Assembly (NCBI GenBank): GCA_003694805.1
Contig: RFJU01000121.1
Coordinates: 1 to 38,529 of the forward strand
Length of the DNA stretch: 38,529 nt
From: Candidatus Woesearchaeota archaeon
GTDB taxonomy: Archaea; Nanobdellota; Nanobdellia; Woesearchaeales; J110
Reading direction: 5' to 3'
Shown: positions 31,137 to 38,529 of the stretch, piece by piece
Layout of the letters: every line of letters starts with the position of its first letter
Position numbering within the stretch: the first letter of the stretch is position 1
Made by a program: the position numbers and the translations under genes
Notes under the pieces: generated by a model
The model's input: the letters and a program-made list of their open reading frames with translations, nothing else
Databases searched by the model: none
What the model was told of the DNA's origin: nothing

Positions 31137-31268
31137 CTACTACTTTTTACAATAACCCGCCACGAGCAAGCCCGCCACCGACGAACAACCCCTAGCAAAC
31201 AAAGAACCCTTCCAAACCCTCTGCACAAAACCCCCTCCCCCAACGTCCAGCACGCAACGCTCCCGGCA

Positions 31269-32276
31269 CTACGCCAAGAGTGAAGCCCCAAGCCACCCTA
31301 CAAAACAGCCCGCCGTCAAGAACGGCATCGCAGGATAAAACCGTTCTTTCTTTGCAAACAAAAAAAGACCCAACAGTGAAAGCGCCACCACAAACGAAAC
31401 AAAAACTGCAAGAACAAACGCGGCAGAAACACTCACACCCCTCTCAATAACCAACCACTGCAGCACCGCGCCGGAAAAAAGCAAAGGAAACACGACGTCA
31501 CCGCCCCCCAACATCGCCTGCGATCTGCCAGAACCGGAACCAACCCTTCGAGGACGCTTTTTTGGAGAAGCACGCAAAGCAGAAAACGCACCGCCACCCT
31601 TCGCAACAACACCCGTCCCGGCACTCCCCTTTCTCGACACGCCCTTGCTCAAGCCGTTTTGAGCAGTGGACAGCCAGCTTCCGGACGACGGCAGCATCAA
31701 CCCCGCAAACACGCCGGATGACGCCTGAAACTTCGCCATCTTCACCATGTGCTTTGAAAACCACACTGCAAACATATCGTACCCGCTCATCACAACCAAG
31801 AGCACGCTCGCCCAAAATACATCAAATAAAGGCACCAGCAACACGGCAAGGCCAGCATACATCAACACCTCAGTCACGTTATGGACGAGAGGGGAGGGGC
31901 GAAACACTTTCCACCACGCAAGGAGAGCCGCCACGAGAAACGCAAACCACCACGGAACAACCACGCCCAACGCGACGCTCAACGTCAAGAACACCGCCAA
32001 CAAAAACCACCACTTCCAAATATCCAAACGCCGAAAACGAATGAGCAAGAGCAACAACAGCGTCCCCGCACCCACACCAACAACCAAGTACAGAAATGAA
32101 GAAGCACCCGACAATTCAGGCCGCTCCCCGATCACCGTATCATCAAACGACAAGGAAACAACACCGCCCTCCTCCACAACAACGTGCAGGTCTTCCTTAA
32201 GCAAGAAAAGCCCAACAACCTGCGCAACAAAAAAAAGCAACACCAGCGAAATCGTCACGCTCCACGAATGCTTCAT
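31269..32276 (-). CDS. Presenilin/signal-peptide-peptidase-like GxGD protease
   Basis: Intramembrane aspartyl proteases of the presenilin family cut membrane helices, such as leftover signal peptides. The 335-aa protein has about nine hydrophobic segments. It carries the two catalytic motifs: YD in SGYDMFAVWF (Asp167) and GxGD in MLGGGDVVFPLL (Asp260). The third family motif near the end reads PAMPFL (315-320), where the usual form is PAL. Between the two aspartates lies a Ser/Gly/Lys-rich loop (about 195-253), as in archaeal relatives. All key residues are present, so it is probably active. The ATG used here is set by a TATA box 26 bp upstream of the expected start. An alternative TTG five codons before it is less likely. 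Confidence 0.88.
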   Translation of the reverse strand: MKHSWSVTISLVLLFFVAQVVGLFLLKEDLHVVVEEGGVVSLSFDDTVIGERPELSGASSFLYLVVGVGAGTLLLLLLIRFRRLDIWKWWFLLAVFLTLSVALGVVVPWWFAFLVAALLAWWKVFRPSPLVHNVTEVLMYAGLAVLLVPLFDVFWASVLLVVMSGYDMFAVWFSKHMVKMAKFQASSGVFAGLMLPSSGSWLSTAQNGLSKGVSRKGSAGTGVVAKGGGAFSALRASPKKRPRRVGSGSGRSQAMLGGGDVVFPLLFSGAVLQWLVIERGVSVSAAFVLAVFVSFVVALSLLGLFLFAKKERFYPAMPFLTAGCFVGWLGASLLA

Positions 32277-32299
32277 ACCAGCAAACAACAACGAGAAAA

Positions 32300-32308
32300 G
32301 TATTTAAG
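32300..32308 (-). promoter_or_regulatory. TATA box for the presenilin-like gene
   Basis: CTTAAATAC on the minus strand predicts a start near 32278, two bases before the ATG. Confidence 0.55.
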
Positions 32309-32388
32309 CCTTTGCCCCCTCAAAAAGAACTGCAAACACCAGAAACAGCAACACAACAAGAAGCGGCACACGAACAAGGAACACCCGC

Positions 32389-32403
32389 ATAAAACAAAAT
32401 AAC
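32389..32403 (+). promoter_or_regulatory. Probable promoter of the Cys-rich/trpS pair
   Basis: An AT-rich CATAAAACAAAATAA stretch lies about 35 bp before the Cys-rich gene ATG. No better box is seen before trpS. Confidence 0.35.
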
Positions 32404-32429
32404 CAAAAAGAACTGCAGAAACAGAGCGT

Positions 32430-32813
32430 ATGAAACACAAAACAAGACGCCTCACACTCTCTGGCACCATCCGCACCTTTCTCCTCTTCACCCTCCTGGT
32501 GGCGACGGGTTTCCTGACATTCAGAGAACCAACCACCCTGACAACACCCTGCAACAACTGCACAGAAACATCTTGTCTTGACACCTGCACCACGACGTGC
32601 CACGCCAAACTCTACGACCACGTCAAAGCAGAACTCATAACAAACCCCGCACCCGAAAAAGCCACCCTCCCCCTCCAAGAGCAAGAACCCGCGGCAACCA
32701 ACACGACGTGCTCATGCACCTGCTCAAGCACACTCTCCAAGGTGAGAACAGCCCTCACAAGCTCAGAGAAGCAAAACCTATTAAATAACGAGGAACACCA
32801 AACGAACGAATGA
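32430..32813 (+). CDS. Small Cys-rich membrane-anchored protein
   Basis: The family is unrecognised. The 127-aa product has a basic start, a hydrophobic segment (about residues 11-30) and an outward part with two cysteine clusters: PCNNCTETSCLDTCTTTCHA and TCSCTCSS. The nine cysteines suggest disulfides or metal binding. The C-terminus is polar. Its stop overlaps the TrpRS start by four bases, so the two are co-transcribed and probably translationally coupled. It could be a chaperone, redox or metal-related surface protein. No function is assigned. Confidence 0.75.
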   Translation: MKHKTRRLTLSGTIRTFLLFTLLVATGFLTFREPTTLTTPCNNCTETSCLDTCTTTCHAKLYDHVKAELITNPAPEKATLPLQEQEPAATNTTCSCTCSSTLSKVRTALTSSEKQNLLNNEEHQTNE

Positions 32814-33952
32814 CAGGAAAAATCACTCCGTGGGAAGTTACCGGCAAGGTCAATTACGAAAAAATCATCAAAGAATTCGGCGTCTCACCCATCACGCCAA
32901 AACTCAAAGAGCGACTAGCCCGCCACGCAAAGAAAAAGAACAAACCACTACACCACCTCATCAGGCGCAACATCTTCTTCTGCCACCGCAACCTCGATAC
33001 CCTCCTGAACGAGTATGAAAAAGGCAAACCTTTCTTCCTCTACACAGGAAGAGCTCCTTCCGGCCACACCCACCTCGGCCATCTCATCTCATGGATACTC
33101 GCCAAGTGGCTCCAAGACGTCTTTGACGCGGAACTTTGGTTCCAATTCCCCGATGACGAGAAGTTCCTCTTCAAAGAAGACCTCACCCTTGAAGAAACCG
33201 CGACCTTCACCAAAGAAAACATGCTCGACGTCATCGCCCTCGGATTCAACCCTAAAAAAACCCACTTCCTCATCAACACCCTCCACGCAGGCATTTTATA
33301 CAAGGAAGCAATCAAAGTCGCAAAACGCATCACGTTCAGCACTGCCAAAGCAGCGTTTGGTTTTCGCAACGACACCAACATCGGCGCAATCTTCTACACA
33401 TCCATGCAAGCAGTCCCTGCTTTCCTTCCTTCCGTATTGAAAAAGAAGACGCTCAACTGCCTCATCCCGCACGGAGTCGACCAAGACCCGCATTTTCGCC
33501 TCACACGCGACGTTATTGGAAAGCTCGGCTACCCCAAGCCTGCCAGCATCCAATGCGTCTTCCTCCCTCCCCTCAGCGGAACAGGAGGGAAGATGGGAAC
33601 GAGCACGGCTGACGCCCCTTTCAACACCATCTTCACCACCGACTCGCCCTCCACCATAAAGAAAAAAATCAACAAATACGCCTTCTCAGGAGGTCAAGCA
33701 ACCGTTGAAGAACACCGCAAAAGAGGCGGCAACACCGACGTTGACGTCAGCTACCAATACCTGCGCTATTTTGAAGAAGACGACCAACAACTCGAACGCA
33801 TCAAACGCGACTACGAGAGCGGCAAGCTCCTCACCGGCGAACTCAAGGCCATCCTCATCGAAAAACTTAGTGCATTCCTCACAAAACACCAAGAAAACCG
33901 GGAAAAAGCAAGACAACTCACGAGCAAATTCCTCTTCCGACAACACACATAA
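32810..33952 (+). CDS. trpS: Tryptophanyl-tRNA synthetase, archaeal/eukaryotic type
   Basis: Class I enzyme that charges tRNA-Trp. The 380-aa protein has the HIGH-type motif APSGHTHLGH (residues 82-91) and WFQFPDDEKF. The KMSKS equivalent appears as GGKMGTS (259-265), the archaeal-eukaryotic variant. KYAFSGGQATVEEHRKRGGN and DVDVSYQYLRYFEEDD complete the family signature. Length is typical for archaea, and no N-terminal WHEP domain is present. It overlaps a small Cys-rich membrane protein gene by four bases, which is unusual for a synthetase. Confidence 0.97.
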   Translation: MTGKITPWEVTGKVNYEKIIKEFGVSPITPKLKERLARHAKKKNKPLHHLIRRNIFFCHRNLDTLLNEYEKGKPFFLYTGRAPSGHTHLGHLISWILAKWLQDVFDAELWFQFPDDEKFLFKEDLTLEETATFTKENMLDVIALGFNPKKTHFLINTLHAGILYKEAIKVAKRITFSTAKAAFGFRNDTNIGAIFYTSMQAVPAFLPSVLKKKTLNCLIPHGVDQDPHFRLTRDVIGKLGYPKPASIQCVFLPPLSGTGGKMGTSTADAPFNTIFTTDSPSTIKKKINKYAFSGGQATVEEHRKRGGNTDVDVSYQYLRYFEEDDQQLERIKRDYESGKLLTGELKAILIEKLSAFLTKHQENREKARQLTSKFLFRQHT

Positions 33953-34090
33953 CTACACAAAGCAGTTCATCCCGACCAGCACTCCTTACCAATCTCAGCA
34001 CAGCAAAAAAAACAGCACAGGATAACAACCCTTTCGCTCCTCTGACAAAGCACACCCTTCAAAACTTCGTTTTTTGCCCCCACACAAAGC

Positions 34091-34098
34091 TTTATAAA
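34091..34098 (+). promoter_or_regulatory. Promoter of the pentose phosphate operon
   Basis: TTTATAAA, after GC, predicts transcription near 34120 and a leader of about 40 bases. AGGAGC (34142-34147) could be a ribosome site. The genes downstream to the right edge have no equally clear box, so they are probably one operon. Confidence 0.55.
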
Positions 34099-34160
34099 CG
34101 TTCCGCGCAAAAAGAAGAAACAACACTAAAAAAAGGAAAACAGGAGCGCGACCACCCACC

Positions 34161-34838
34161 ATGCACATCTACCTCGACACAGGAAACGTTGAAGAAATTA
34201 AAGCCGGCGTCGCCACAGGAACCATCGACGGCGTCACCACCAACCCAACACTCATTGCAAAAGAAGGACGCGACTTCGAAACAGTCATCAAAGAAATCGC
34301 AACAATATTCTCCAAAGCCGGGAAAAAAAACTACACCGTCAGCGCAGAAGTTACCGCACAAGACGCAACAACCATGGTCAAGCAGGCACTCCCCCTCACA
34401 CGACTCGCAAAAAACATCCTCATCAAAATCCCCCTCATACCCGAAGGCCTGAAAGCAATCCACCTACTTTCCCAGCGAAACATTCGCACTAACGCAACAC
34501 TTTGCTTCTCCCTCAACCAAGCAATCCTCGCCGCCAAGGCAGGAGCATATGTGGTCAGCCCGTTCGTCGGCCGCCTTGACGACACGGGCCACGACGGCAT
34601 GCAGCTCATCCAACAAATAAGAACGGTCTACGACCGATACTCCTTCTCAACGAAAATACTCACTGCAAGCGTCAGACACCCGCTCCACGTCACTCAAGCC
34701 GCACTTGCGGGGACGGACATCATCACCCTTCCCTACGCCGTTTTCCAAAAACTCATTCGCCACCCCCTCACAGATGCAGGCAACAAACGCTTCCTTGCAG
34801 ATTGGAGCGCCTACCTCTCAGCAAAAAAACAATCGTGA
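34161..34838 (+). CDS. tal: Transaldolase (short, fructose-6-phosphate aldolase-like type)
   Basis: Transaldolase moves a dihydroxyacetone unit between fructose-6-phosphate and erythrose-4-phosphate through a lysine Schiff base. The 225-aa protein begins MHIYLDTGNVEEI, has DGVTTNPTLIAKEG (23-36), the catalytic Lys89 in ILIKIPLIPEGLKAI, ATLCFSLNQAILAA, and VSPFVGRLDD. This size fits the small subfamily that holds both transaldolases and fructose-6-phosphate aldolases, and sequence alone does not fully separate them. Presence of transketolase, RPE and RpiB in the same operon favours transaldolase. The SIS gene follows after 20 bases. Confidence 0.93.
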   Translation: MHIYLDTGNVEEIKAGVATGTIDGVTTNPTLIAKEGRDFETVIKEIATIFSKAGKKNYTVSAEVTAQDATTMVKQALPLTRLAKNILIKIPLIPEGLKAIHLLSQRNIRTNATLCFSLNQAILAAKAGAYVVSPFVGRLDDTGHDGMQLIQQIRTVYDRYSFSTKILTASVRHPLHVTQAALAGTDIITLPYAVFQKLIRHPLTDAGNKRFLADWSAYLSAKKQS

Positions 34839-34858
34839 AAAAAAGAGGAAACAACACC

Positions 34859-35740
34859 ATGACTTTAAACCTCATTGACTTGGACGAATGCGTCATTCGC
34901 GCCTTAGATCTCTTCGCAAAAAAACAACCCCCAACCATTAGCTCTCCTTACAAAAAACCCCTTGTTCTCGGAAGCGGAAACGCAGCAGTAACTGGCAGAA
35001 TCATCTTCAACAACACCCCCGCCGTCTTTGCAGACGAGAGCACTTTCGAAGCAACATACGCTTCGGCAAAGGACGTTGACGGATGCATTCTCATCTCCGC
35101 ATCAGGAGGGAAACACGCTCCCCTATTAGCAAAACGCATCAAAGAACTCGGCCTCCCCGTCACACTCTTCACCAACAACCCCCAAGCACCAGCAAGAACA
35201 ATCGCCGATACAACCTTGGTTTTCCCAAAAAACCCGGAACCATACACCTACAACACTTCAACGTACCTGGGCATGATTCTTGGCAAAACTCGTGAAGACC
35301 CAACAAGCATCTCTCAAGAGCTCGCGCGTATTAAACCAACCCTCCCCGACTTCTCAGCCTACAACGCATTTGTCATTCTCGTCCCGGACAAGTTCGACGC
35401 CGTAAGGGAGCTCTTCCTCACCAAATTCGATGAACTTTTTGGACCGGTCATAAACGGGCGCGTCTTCACCGAAGACCAAGTCAAACACGCAAAGACCGTC
35501 GTCCCTAGCGATAAAGAGCTCTTCATTGGACTGGGTGTAGAAAACACCCTCTGGGGAACCCATCGCTACAACACGCAACTCCCAAAAAACGCTGGGCCGG
35601 GGACGGCAATGGCAATAGGCTACTACATCATCGGACACATACAAAAAAGCCATCCCCCCTACTTCAAAGACAACATCGAAGCATACACCCAAAAAATCTC
35701 ACGCGTCTTCGGCGAAACCATAACCCCCATCGTAGACTAG
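34859..35740 (+). CDS. SIS-domain sugar-phosphate protein, probable isomerase
   Basis: SIS domains bind phosphosugars. The 293-aa protein has the first SIS half at residues 34-110: KPLVLGSGNAAVTGRIIF, then CILISASGGKHAPLLAKRIK, and VTLFTNNPQAPA. A second half around 165-260 contains NTLWGTHRYNTQLPKNAGPG and GTAMAIGYYIIGHI. This two-lobed layout resembles bifunctional phosphoglucose/phosphomannose isomerases. Its place between transaldolase and RpiB suggests it links fructose-6-phosphate to glucose-6-phosphate or a similar pair. The catalytic residues could not be checked, so the reaction is inferred. The ATG used follows AAGAGGAA by about ten bases. A longer frame overlapping the transaldolase end is less likely. 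Confidence 0.8.
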   Translation: MTLNLIDLDECVIRALDLFAKKQPPTISSPYKKPLVLGSGNAAVTGRIIFNNTPAVFADESTFEATYASAKDVDGCILISASGGKHAPLLAKRIKELGLPVTLFTNNPQAPARTIADTTLVFPKNPEPYTYNTSTYLGMILGKTREDPTSISQELARIKPTLPDFSAYNAFVILVPDKFDAVRELFLTKFDELFGPVINGRVFTEDQVKHAKTVVPSDKELFIGLGVENTLWGTHRYNTQLPKNAGPGTAMAIGYYIIGHIQKSHPPYFKDNIEAYTQKISRVFGETITPIVD

Positions 35741-35771
35741 CAAAAAAAAACGAAGCCGCCAACGTTTCACG

Positions 35772-36341
35772 ATGCGTACAAAAAAATCTCTGAAACAAAA
35801 CAACACGAAAAACAAAATAACACACAACAAAAAAACAAGCAAAAAAGAAAAACCACTCATCTTCATCGGCGCAGACCACGCAGGCGTCAACGCTAAGAAC
35901 TGGCTTGTTAAGGAACTCAAAGAAAAAGGCTACCGTATCAGAGACCTGGGAAGCCACAGTAGCACTGCACACGACCACTACCCCCTCTTCGCAAAGAAAG
36001 TCGGCACTAGCGTCCTCCAAGCAGAAACGAACACGACCCGGCCTCTCGGCATCCTCATCTGCGGCACGGGAACAGGCATGCAAATTGCTGCGAACAAACT
36101 CCCCGGTATCAGAGCCGCGTTCTGCTTTGACCGCTACAGTGCAAGGAAGGCACGAGAAGACAACGACGCCAACATCCTCACCCTGCGGGCCAGGAGATTC
36201 CCCCGCAAAGAACTGCTCTCCATCACCCTGACCTTCCTCACCACGAAATTCAGCAACAAACCAAGACATAAGAAGCGTATCGAACTCATCAACAACCTTG
36301 AACGAAGCATGGCAAGAAAAAAAACGATAAAAAAGCAATAA
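35772..36341 (+). CDS. rpiB: Ribose-5-phosphate isomerase B
   Basis: RpiB interconverts ribose-5-phosphate and ribulose-5-phosphate. The 189-aa protein has FIGADHAGVNAKNWL (with Asp35, His36), ICGTGTGMQIAANKLPGIRA (Cys97 is the catalytic base position), and FDRYSARKAREDNDANIL. All expected active-site residues are seen. The first 27 residues are an Asn/Lys-rich basic tail that is not part of the fold. No alternative start was found that removes it cleanly. The gene follows SIS by 31 bases and precedes the RPE-phosphatase fusion by six bases. Bacteria commonly use RpiB, while many archaea use RpiA. Confidence 0.94.
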   Translation: MRTKKSLKQNNTKNKITHNKKTSKKEKPLIFIGADHAGVNAKNWLVKELKEKGYRIRDLGSHSSTAHDHYPLFAKKVGTSVLQAETNTTRPLGILICGTGTGMQIAANKLPGIRAAFCFDRYSARKAREDNDANILTLRARRFPRKELLSITLTFLTTKFSNKPRHKKRIELINNLERSMARKKTIKKQ

Positions 36342-36347
36342 AGAACG

Positions 36348-37508
36348 ATGAAAAAACACGCTGCTCCTTCCCCACCACCCTCATCCGCCATCATCCCGAC
36401 AGTGTTCTCCCACTCAAAACAAGAATTCACCGCTCGCCTCAACAAAATCCAAGGCCTCACCCGCAACATCCAAATCGACTTTATGGACGGCACATTCGTT
36501 AAAGACAAAAGCATCGCCCTTCGAGACGTTCCCAACCTTGAAGCAAACCCTGCAACCTTCGAAGCACACCTCATGACCTCCTCGCCCAGGCGATGGCTCG
36601 CCCCCCTCCGAAAAAAAGGATTTTCCAAGGTTATTTTCCACATCGAAGCAACGCGCAACGCTGAAGAAACACTCGCCATCATACATGAGGCATGCAGCCT
36701 CAACCTCCACCCCTTCATCGCCATCAATCCGTCAACACCTATTGAGCGCGTATTTCCCTTCATCAACCACGCAGCAGGAATCCTCATCATGGGCATTCCT
36801 CCCGGAAAAGAACACCAGCGCTTCCTCACAAAGAACTACCAGCGCATACGACGACTCCGAGAGAAAAGTGCACGAACACCCATCCAAGTCGACGGCGGCG
36901 TTCTTCCATCCGTCGCCGAAAAACTCGCTCGAGTCGGGACCGACCTCATTAACAGCGGAAGCTACATCGCCACAGCAAAACAACCAGCCAAGGCGTTAGA
37001 GAAGCTCCAAGACGCCTTCACAAAAGGCGCGGCTTCCCGCACCAAAGCCAAAGAACAAAGCCAAACTTACGACCGCATCACGAAACACATCTACCTCGGG
37101 CCGAACCGGTGCTGCCTCGTCCCCGGATTTGACAAGGAACTCGTCGCCCAAGGCATCAGCGCAGATGTCAGCCTCGAAGAATTTCGCATCGACGCGCCGC
37201 ACGGCATCAAGCACTTCCTCTGGCTCCCAACACCAGACCACAAACCCCCAACACTAGACCAACTCTTCACCGGGACGGCATTCCTTCACGCCATCGAAAA
37301 AAGAAACGCAAAAGCCTACGTTCACTGCGAACTCGGAAGAACACGATCCCCAACACTCGTAGCAGCATATCTCATCAGCAAAGGCAAAACCATAGCGCAA
37401 GCAATTGACTTCATAAAGAAAAAAAGACCCTACATCCACATAACAAAGGCGCAACGAGCCGGACTGGCACGATTCGCATCGACGTGGAGGAACCATGCCC
37501 GCCGCTAA
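36348..37508 (+). CDS. Ribulose-phosphate 3-epimerase fused to a dual-specificity phosphatase domain
   Basis: The N-terminal part (about residues 13-225) is an RPE barrel: IIPTVFSHS, QIDFMDGTFV, FEAHLMTS, FHIEA, AINPSTPIERV, VDGGVLPSVAEKLA and NSGSYI. Metal ligands His74, Asp44 and Asp182 are kept, but the usual first histidine of HxDxMDG is Gln42. The C-terminal part (about 240-380) is a dual-specificity phosphatase: IYLGPNRC, LWLPTPDHKPP (Asp297 as likely acid) and the active-site loop VHCELGRTRSP (Cys327 with Arg333, the CX5R rule). The frame is continuous with no sign of a sequencing frameshift. The stop lies 14 bases inside the transketolase gene. The phosphatase might act on a sugar phosphate, a protein or a nucleotide. 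Confidence 0.9.
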   Translation: MKKHAAPSPPPSSAIIPTVFSHSKQEFTARLNKIQGLTRNIQIDFMDGTFVKDKSIALRDVPNLEANPATFEAHLMTSSPRRWLAPLRKKGFSKVIFHIEATRNAEETLAIIHEACSLNLHPFIAINPSTPIERVFPFINHAAGILIMGIPPGKEHQRFLTKNYQRIRRLREKSARTPIQVDGGVLPSVAEKLARVGTDLINSGSYIATAKQPAKALEKLQDAFTKGAASRTKAKEQSQTYDRITKHIYLGPNRCCLVPGFDKELVAQGISADVSLEEFRIDAPHGIKHFLWLPTPDHKPPTLDQLFTGTAFLHAIEKRNAKAYVHCELGRTRSPTLVAAYLISKGKTIAQAIDFIKKKRPYIHITKAQRAGLARFASTWRNHARR

Positions 37509-38346
37509 AAACATCAAAGAACTCTACCTCATGGCAAACACGCTCAGGCAAGACGTCATCACCCTCCTGGCCGCAGCACAATCAGGCCACACTGCAGGAG
37601 CCCTCGGCATGGCAGACATCTACGCAGCACTCTTCTTTAGCGCTATGCGCTACAACCCACAACGCCCAGAAAGCGAAGACCGAGACTACCTCTACCTGAG
37701 CAACGGGCACATCTGCCCCATCCACTACGCAGCCATGGCCGAAGCGGGCTTCTTCCCCCGCCAAGAACTCCTCACCTTCAGAAAACTCGGCTCGCGCCTC
37801 CAAGGCCACCCCCACAACCTTTCCCTGCCGGGCATCGAAAACAGCGGCGGCCCCCTCGCACAAGGACTGTCCCAGGCCGCAGGATGCGCCAAAGCACTCA
37901 AGATAGACAAGAAGAAAAACCGCGTCTACTGCATCTGCTCTGACGGAGAACACGACGAAGGACAAGCCTGGGAGGCGGCAATGTTTGCCGGAAACAACAA
38001 ACTCGACAACCTCACCCTCATCATGGACCGCAACAACATCCAAATCGACGGCTTCACGAACGACGTCATGGACCTTGAACCGCTCAACGAAAAATACATC
38101 GCCTTCAACTGGCACGTTATCGAAATTGACGGCCATGACATGCACGCCATCCTCGCCGCTCTCCAAGAGGCCAAGAGAACGGCCAACAAGCCAACCATTA
38201 TTATAGCAAAAACCATTCCTGGTAAAGGAGTCACCTTCATGCAAAACAAGCCAGAGTGGCATGGAAAACCCCCCACTCAAGACGAAGCAGCAGCGGCACT
38301 CCAAGAGCTCGAAGAAGAACGCGCAAGTATCGAACGCGCCACATAA
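37495..38346 (+). CDS. tktA: Transketolase, N-terminal subunit (split enzyme)
   Basis: Transketolase moves two-carbon units between sugar phosphates with thiamine diphosphate. This 283-aa subunit has the cofactor-binding half: QSGHTAGALGMADIYAALF, LSNGHICPIHYAA, ENSGGPLAQGLSQAAG, and the thiamine/metal motif SDGEHDEGQAWEAAMFAGNN (in place of GDG), then LIMDRNNIQIDG. The C-terminal half is a separate gene that starts 75 bases downstream, as in many archaea and some bacteria. It overlaps the RPE-phosphatase gene by 14 bases, which suggests coupled translation. Confidence 0.95.
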   Translation: MPAAKNIKELYLMANTLRQDVITLLAAAQSGHTAGALGMADIYAALFFSAMRYNPQRPESEDRDYLYLSNGHICPIHYAAMAEAGFFPRQELLTFRKLGSRLQGHPHNLSLPGIENSGGPLAQGLSQAAGCAKALKIDKKKNRVYCICSDGEHDEGQAWEAAMFAGNNKLDNLTLIMDRNNIQIDGFTNDVMDLEPLNEKYIAFNWHVIEIDGHDMHAILAALQEAKRTANKPTIIIAKTIPGKGVTFMQNKPEWHGKPPTQDEAAAALQELEEERASIERAT

Positions 38347-38421
38347 CATAAACGCTGCAAACAAAAACAAGCAACAAGCAGAGCAACAAAAGCAAGCAAA
38401 GCGAACAAATAACCGAACACC

Positions 38422-38529
38422 ATGATGATTGCCCGTACACAGCCAAAAAAAGCCTTGCGAGACGGATTCGGAGAAGGCATACTCCTCGCTGCAAAACGAA
38501 ACAAAAACGTCGTCGCACTCAGCGCAGAC
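38422..38529 (+). CDS. tktB: Transketolase, C-terminal subunit (partial, cut by the window edge)
   Basis: Only the first 36 codons are present. KKALRDGFGEGILLAAKRN, then KNVVALSAD, matches the start of the pyrimidine-binding half of transketolase, where acidic residues contact the thiamine ring of the partner. A second ATG follows the first directly. With the N-terminal subunit upstream it should form the full enzyme. Confidence 0.85.
   Translation, partial: MMIARTQPKKALRDGFGEGILLAAKRNKNVVALSAD

Noticed and set aside
1-38529. CRISPR arrays, insertion sequences and attachment sites
   Set aside because: No spaced direct repeats, transposase genes or tRNA-end duplications were seen. The tRNA-Leu 3' end is not repeated nearby as far as I could read.

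Overview
The window is archaeal. It carries an archaeal S13-S4-S11-RpoD-tRNA-Leu-L18e-L13-S9-RpoN operon, an archaeal-type tryptophanyl-tRNA synthetase, a diphthamide-synthesis homologue, a presenilin-like protease and a 7S-type SRP RNA. TATA-like boxes about 26 bp upstream of many start codons suggest leaderless transcripts. The mix of archaeal information genes, a bacterial-type leucyl-tRNA synthetase, a complete-looking non-oxidative pentose phosphate set and many lineage-specific membrane proteins suggests a DPANN-type archaeon, close to Woesearchaeota, Pacearchaeota or their relatives. That placement is inferred and was not tested by phylogeny.

Layout. (1) 56-3932: an unknown soluble protein, a short Dph2-like protein, a RecB/Cas4-like nuclease with a probable Fe-S cluster, and NAD(P)HX dehydratase. 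(2) 4047-11779, minus strand: one promoter followed by six genes in the order BatA-like vWA membrane protein, large vWA/amidotransferase-like membrane protein, TM coiled-coil protein, three-TM protein, MoxR ATPase, DUF58 protein. This looks like a membrane-bound MoxR-vWA complex. (3) 11977-18454: a ROK kinase lacking its zinc cysteines, a secreted MopE-like Cys/Asp repeat protein, a thioredoxin-fold protein with an altered CxxC, a macrodomain protein and an unknown protein. (4) 18629-22623: the ribosomal/RNA polymerase operon, preceded by a leader of about 160 nt with two predicted hairpins. (5) 22691-25195: a secreted GH123/DUF4091-like protein with a dockerin-like C-terminus. (6) 25276-29294: bacterial-type LeuRS, a convergent gene resembling bacterial sigma-70 regions 3-4, and the SRP RNA gene. 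(7) 29600-32276: a metallo-beta-lactamase-fold protein without most metal ligands, an unknown protein and a presenilin-like GxGD protease. (8) 32430-33952: a small Cys-rich membrane protein overlapping trpS. (9) 34161 to the right edge: transaldolase, SIS-domain sugar-phosphate protein, RpiB, an RPE-phosphatase fusion, and a split transketolase whose second subunit runs off the window. Together these could interconvert C3-C7 sugar phosphates and supply ribose-5-phosphate.

The + strand is rich in A and C across genes of both orientations. This points to a replication-strand bias, with the whole window on one replichore. The sigma-like gene departs from it (T exceeds A on the + strand), which fits late acquisition. 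The most unusual items are the sigma-like protein, the RPE-phosphatase fusion, the MoxR-vWA operon, the shortened Dph2, the structured rps13 leader and the SRP RNA with a UAGC loop.
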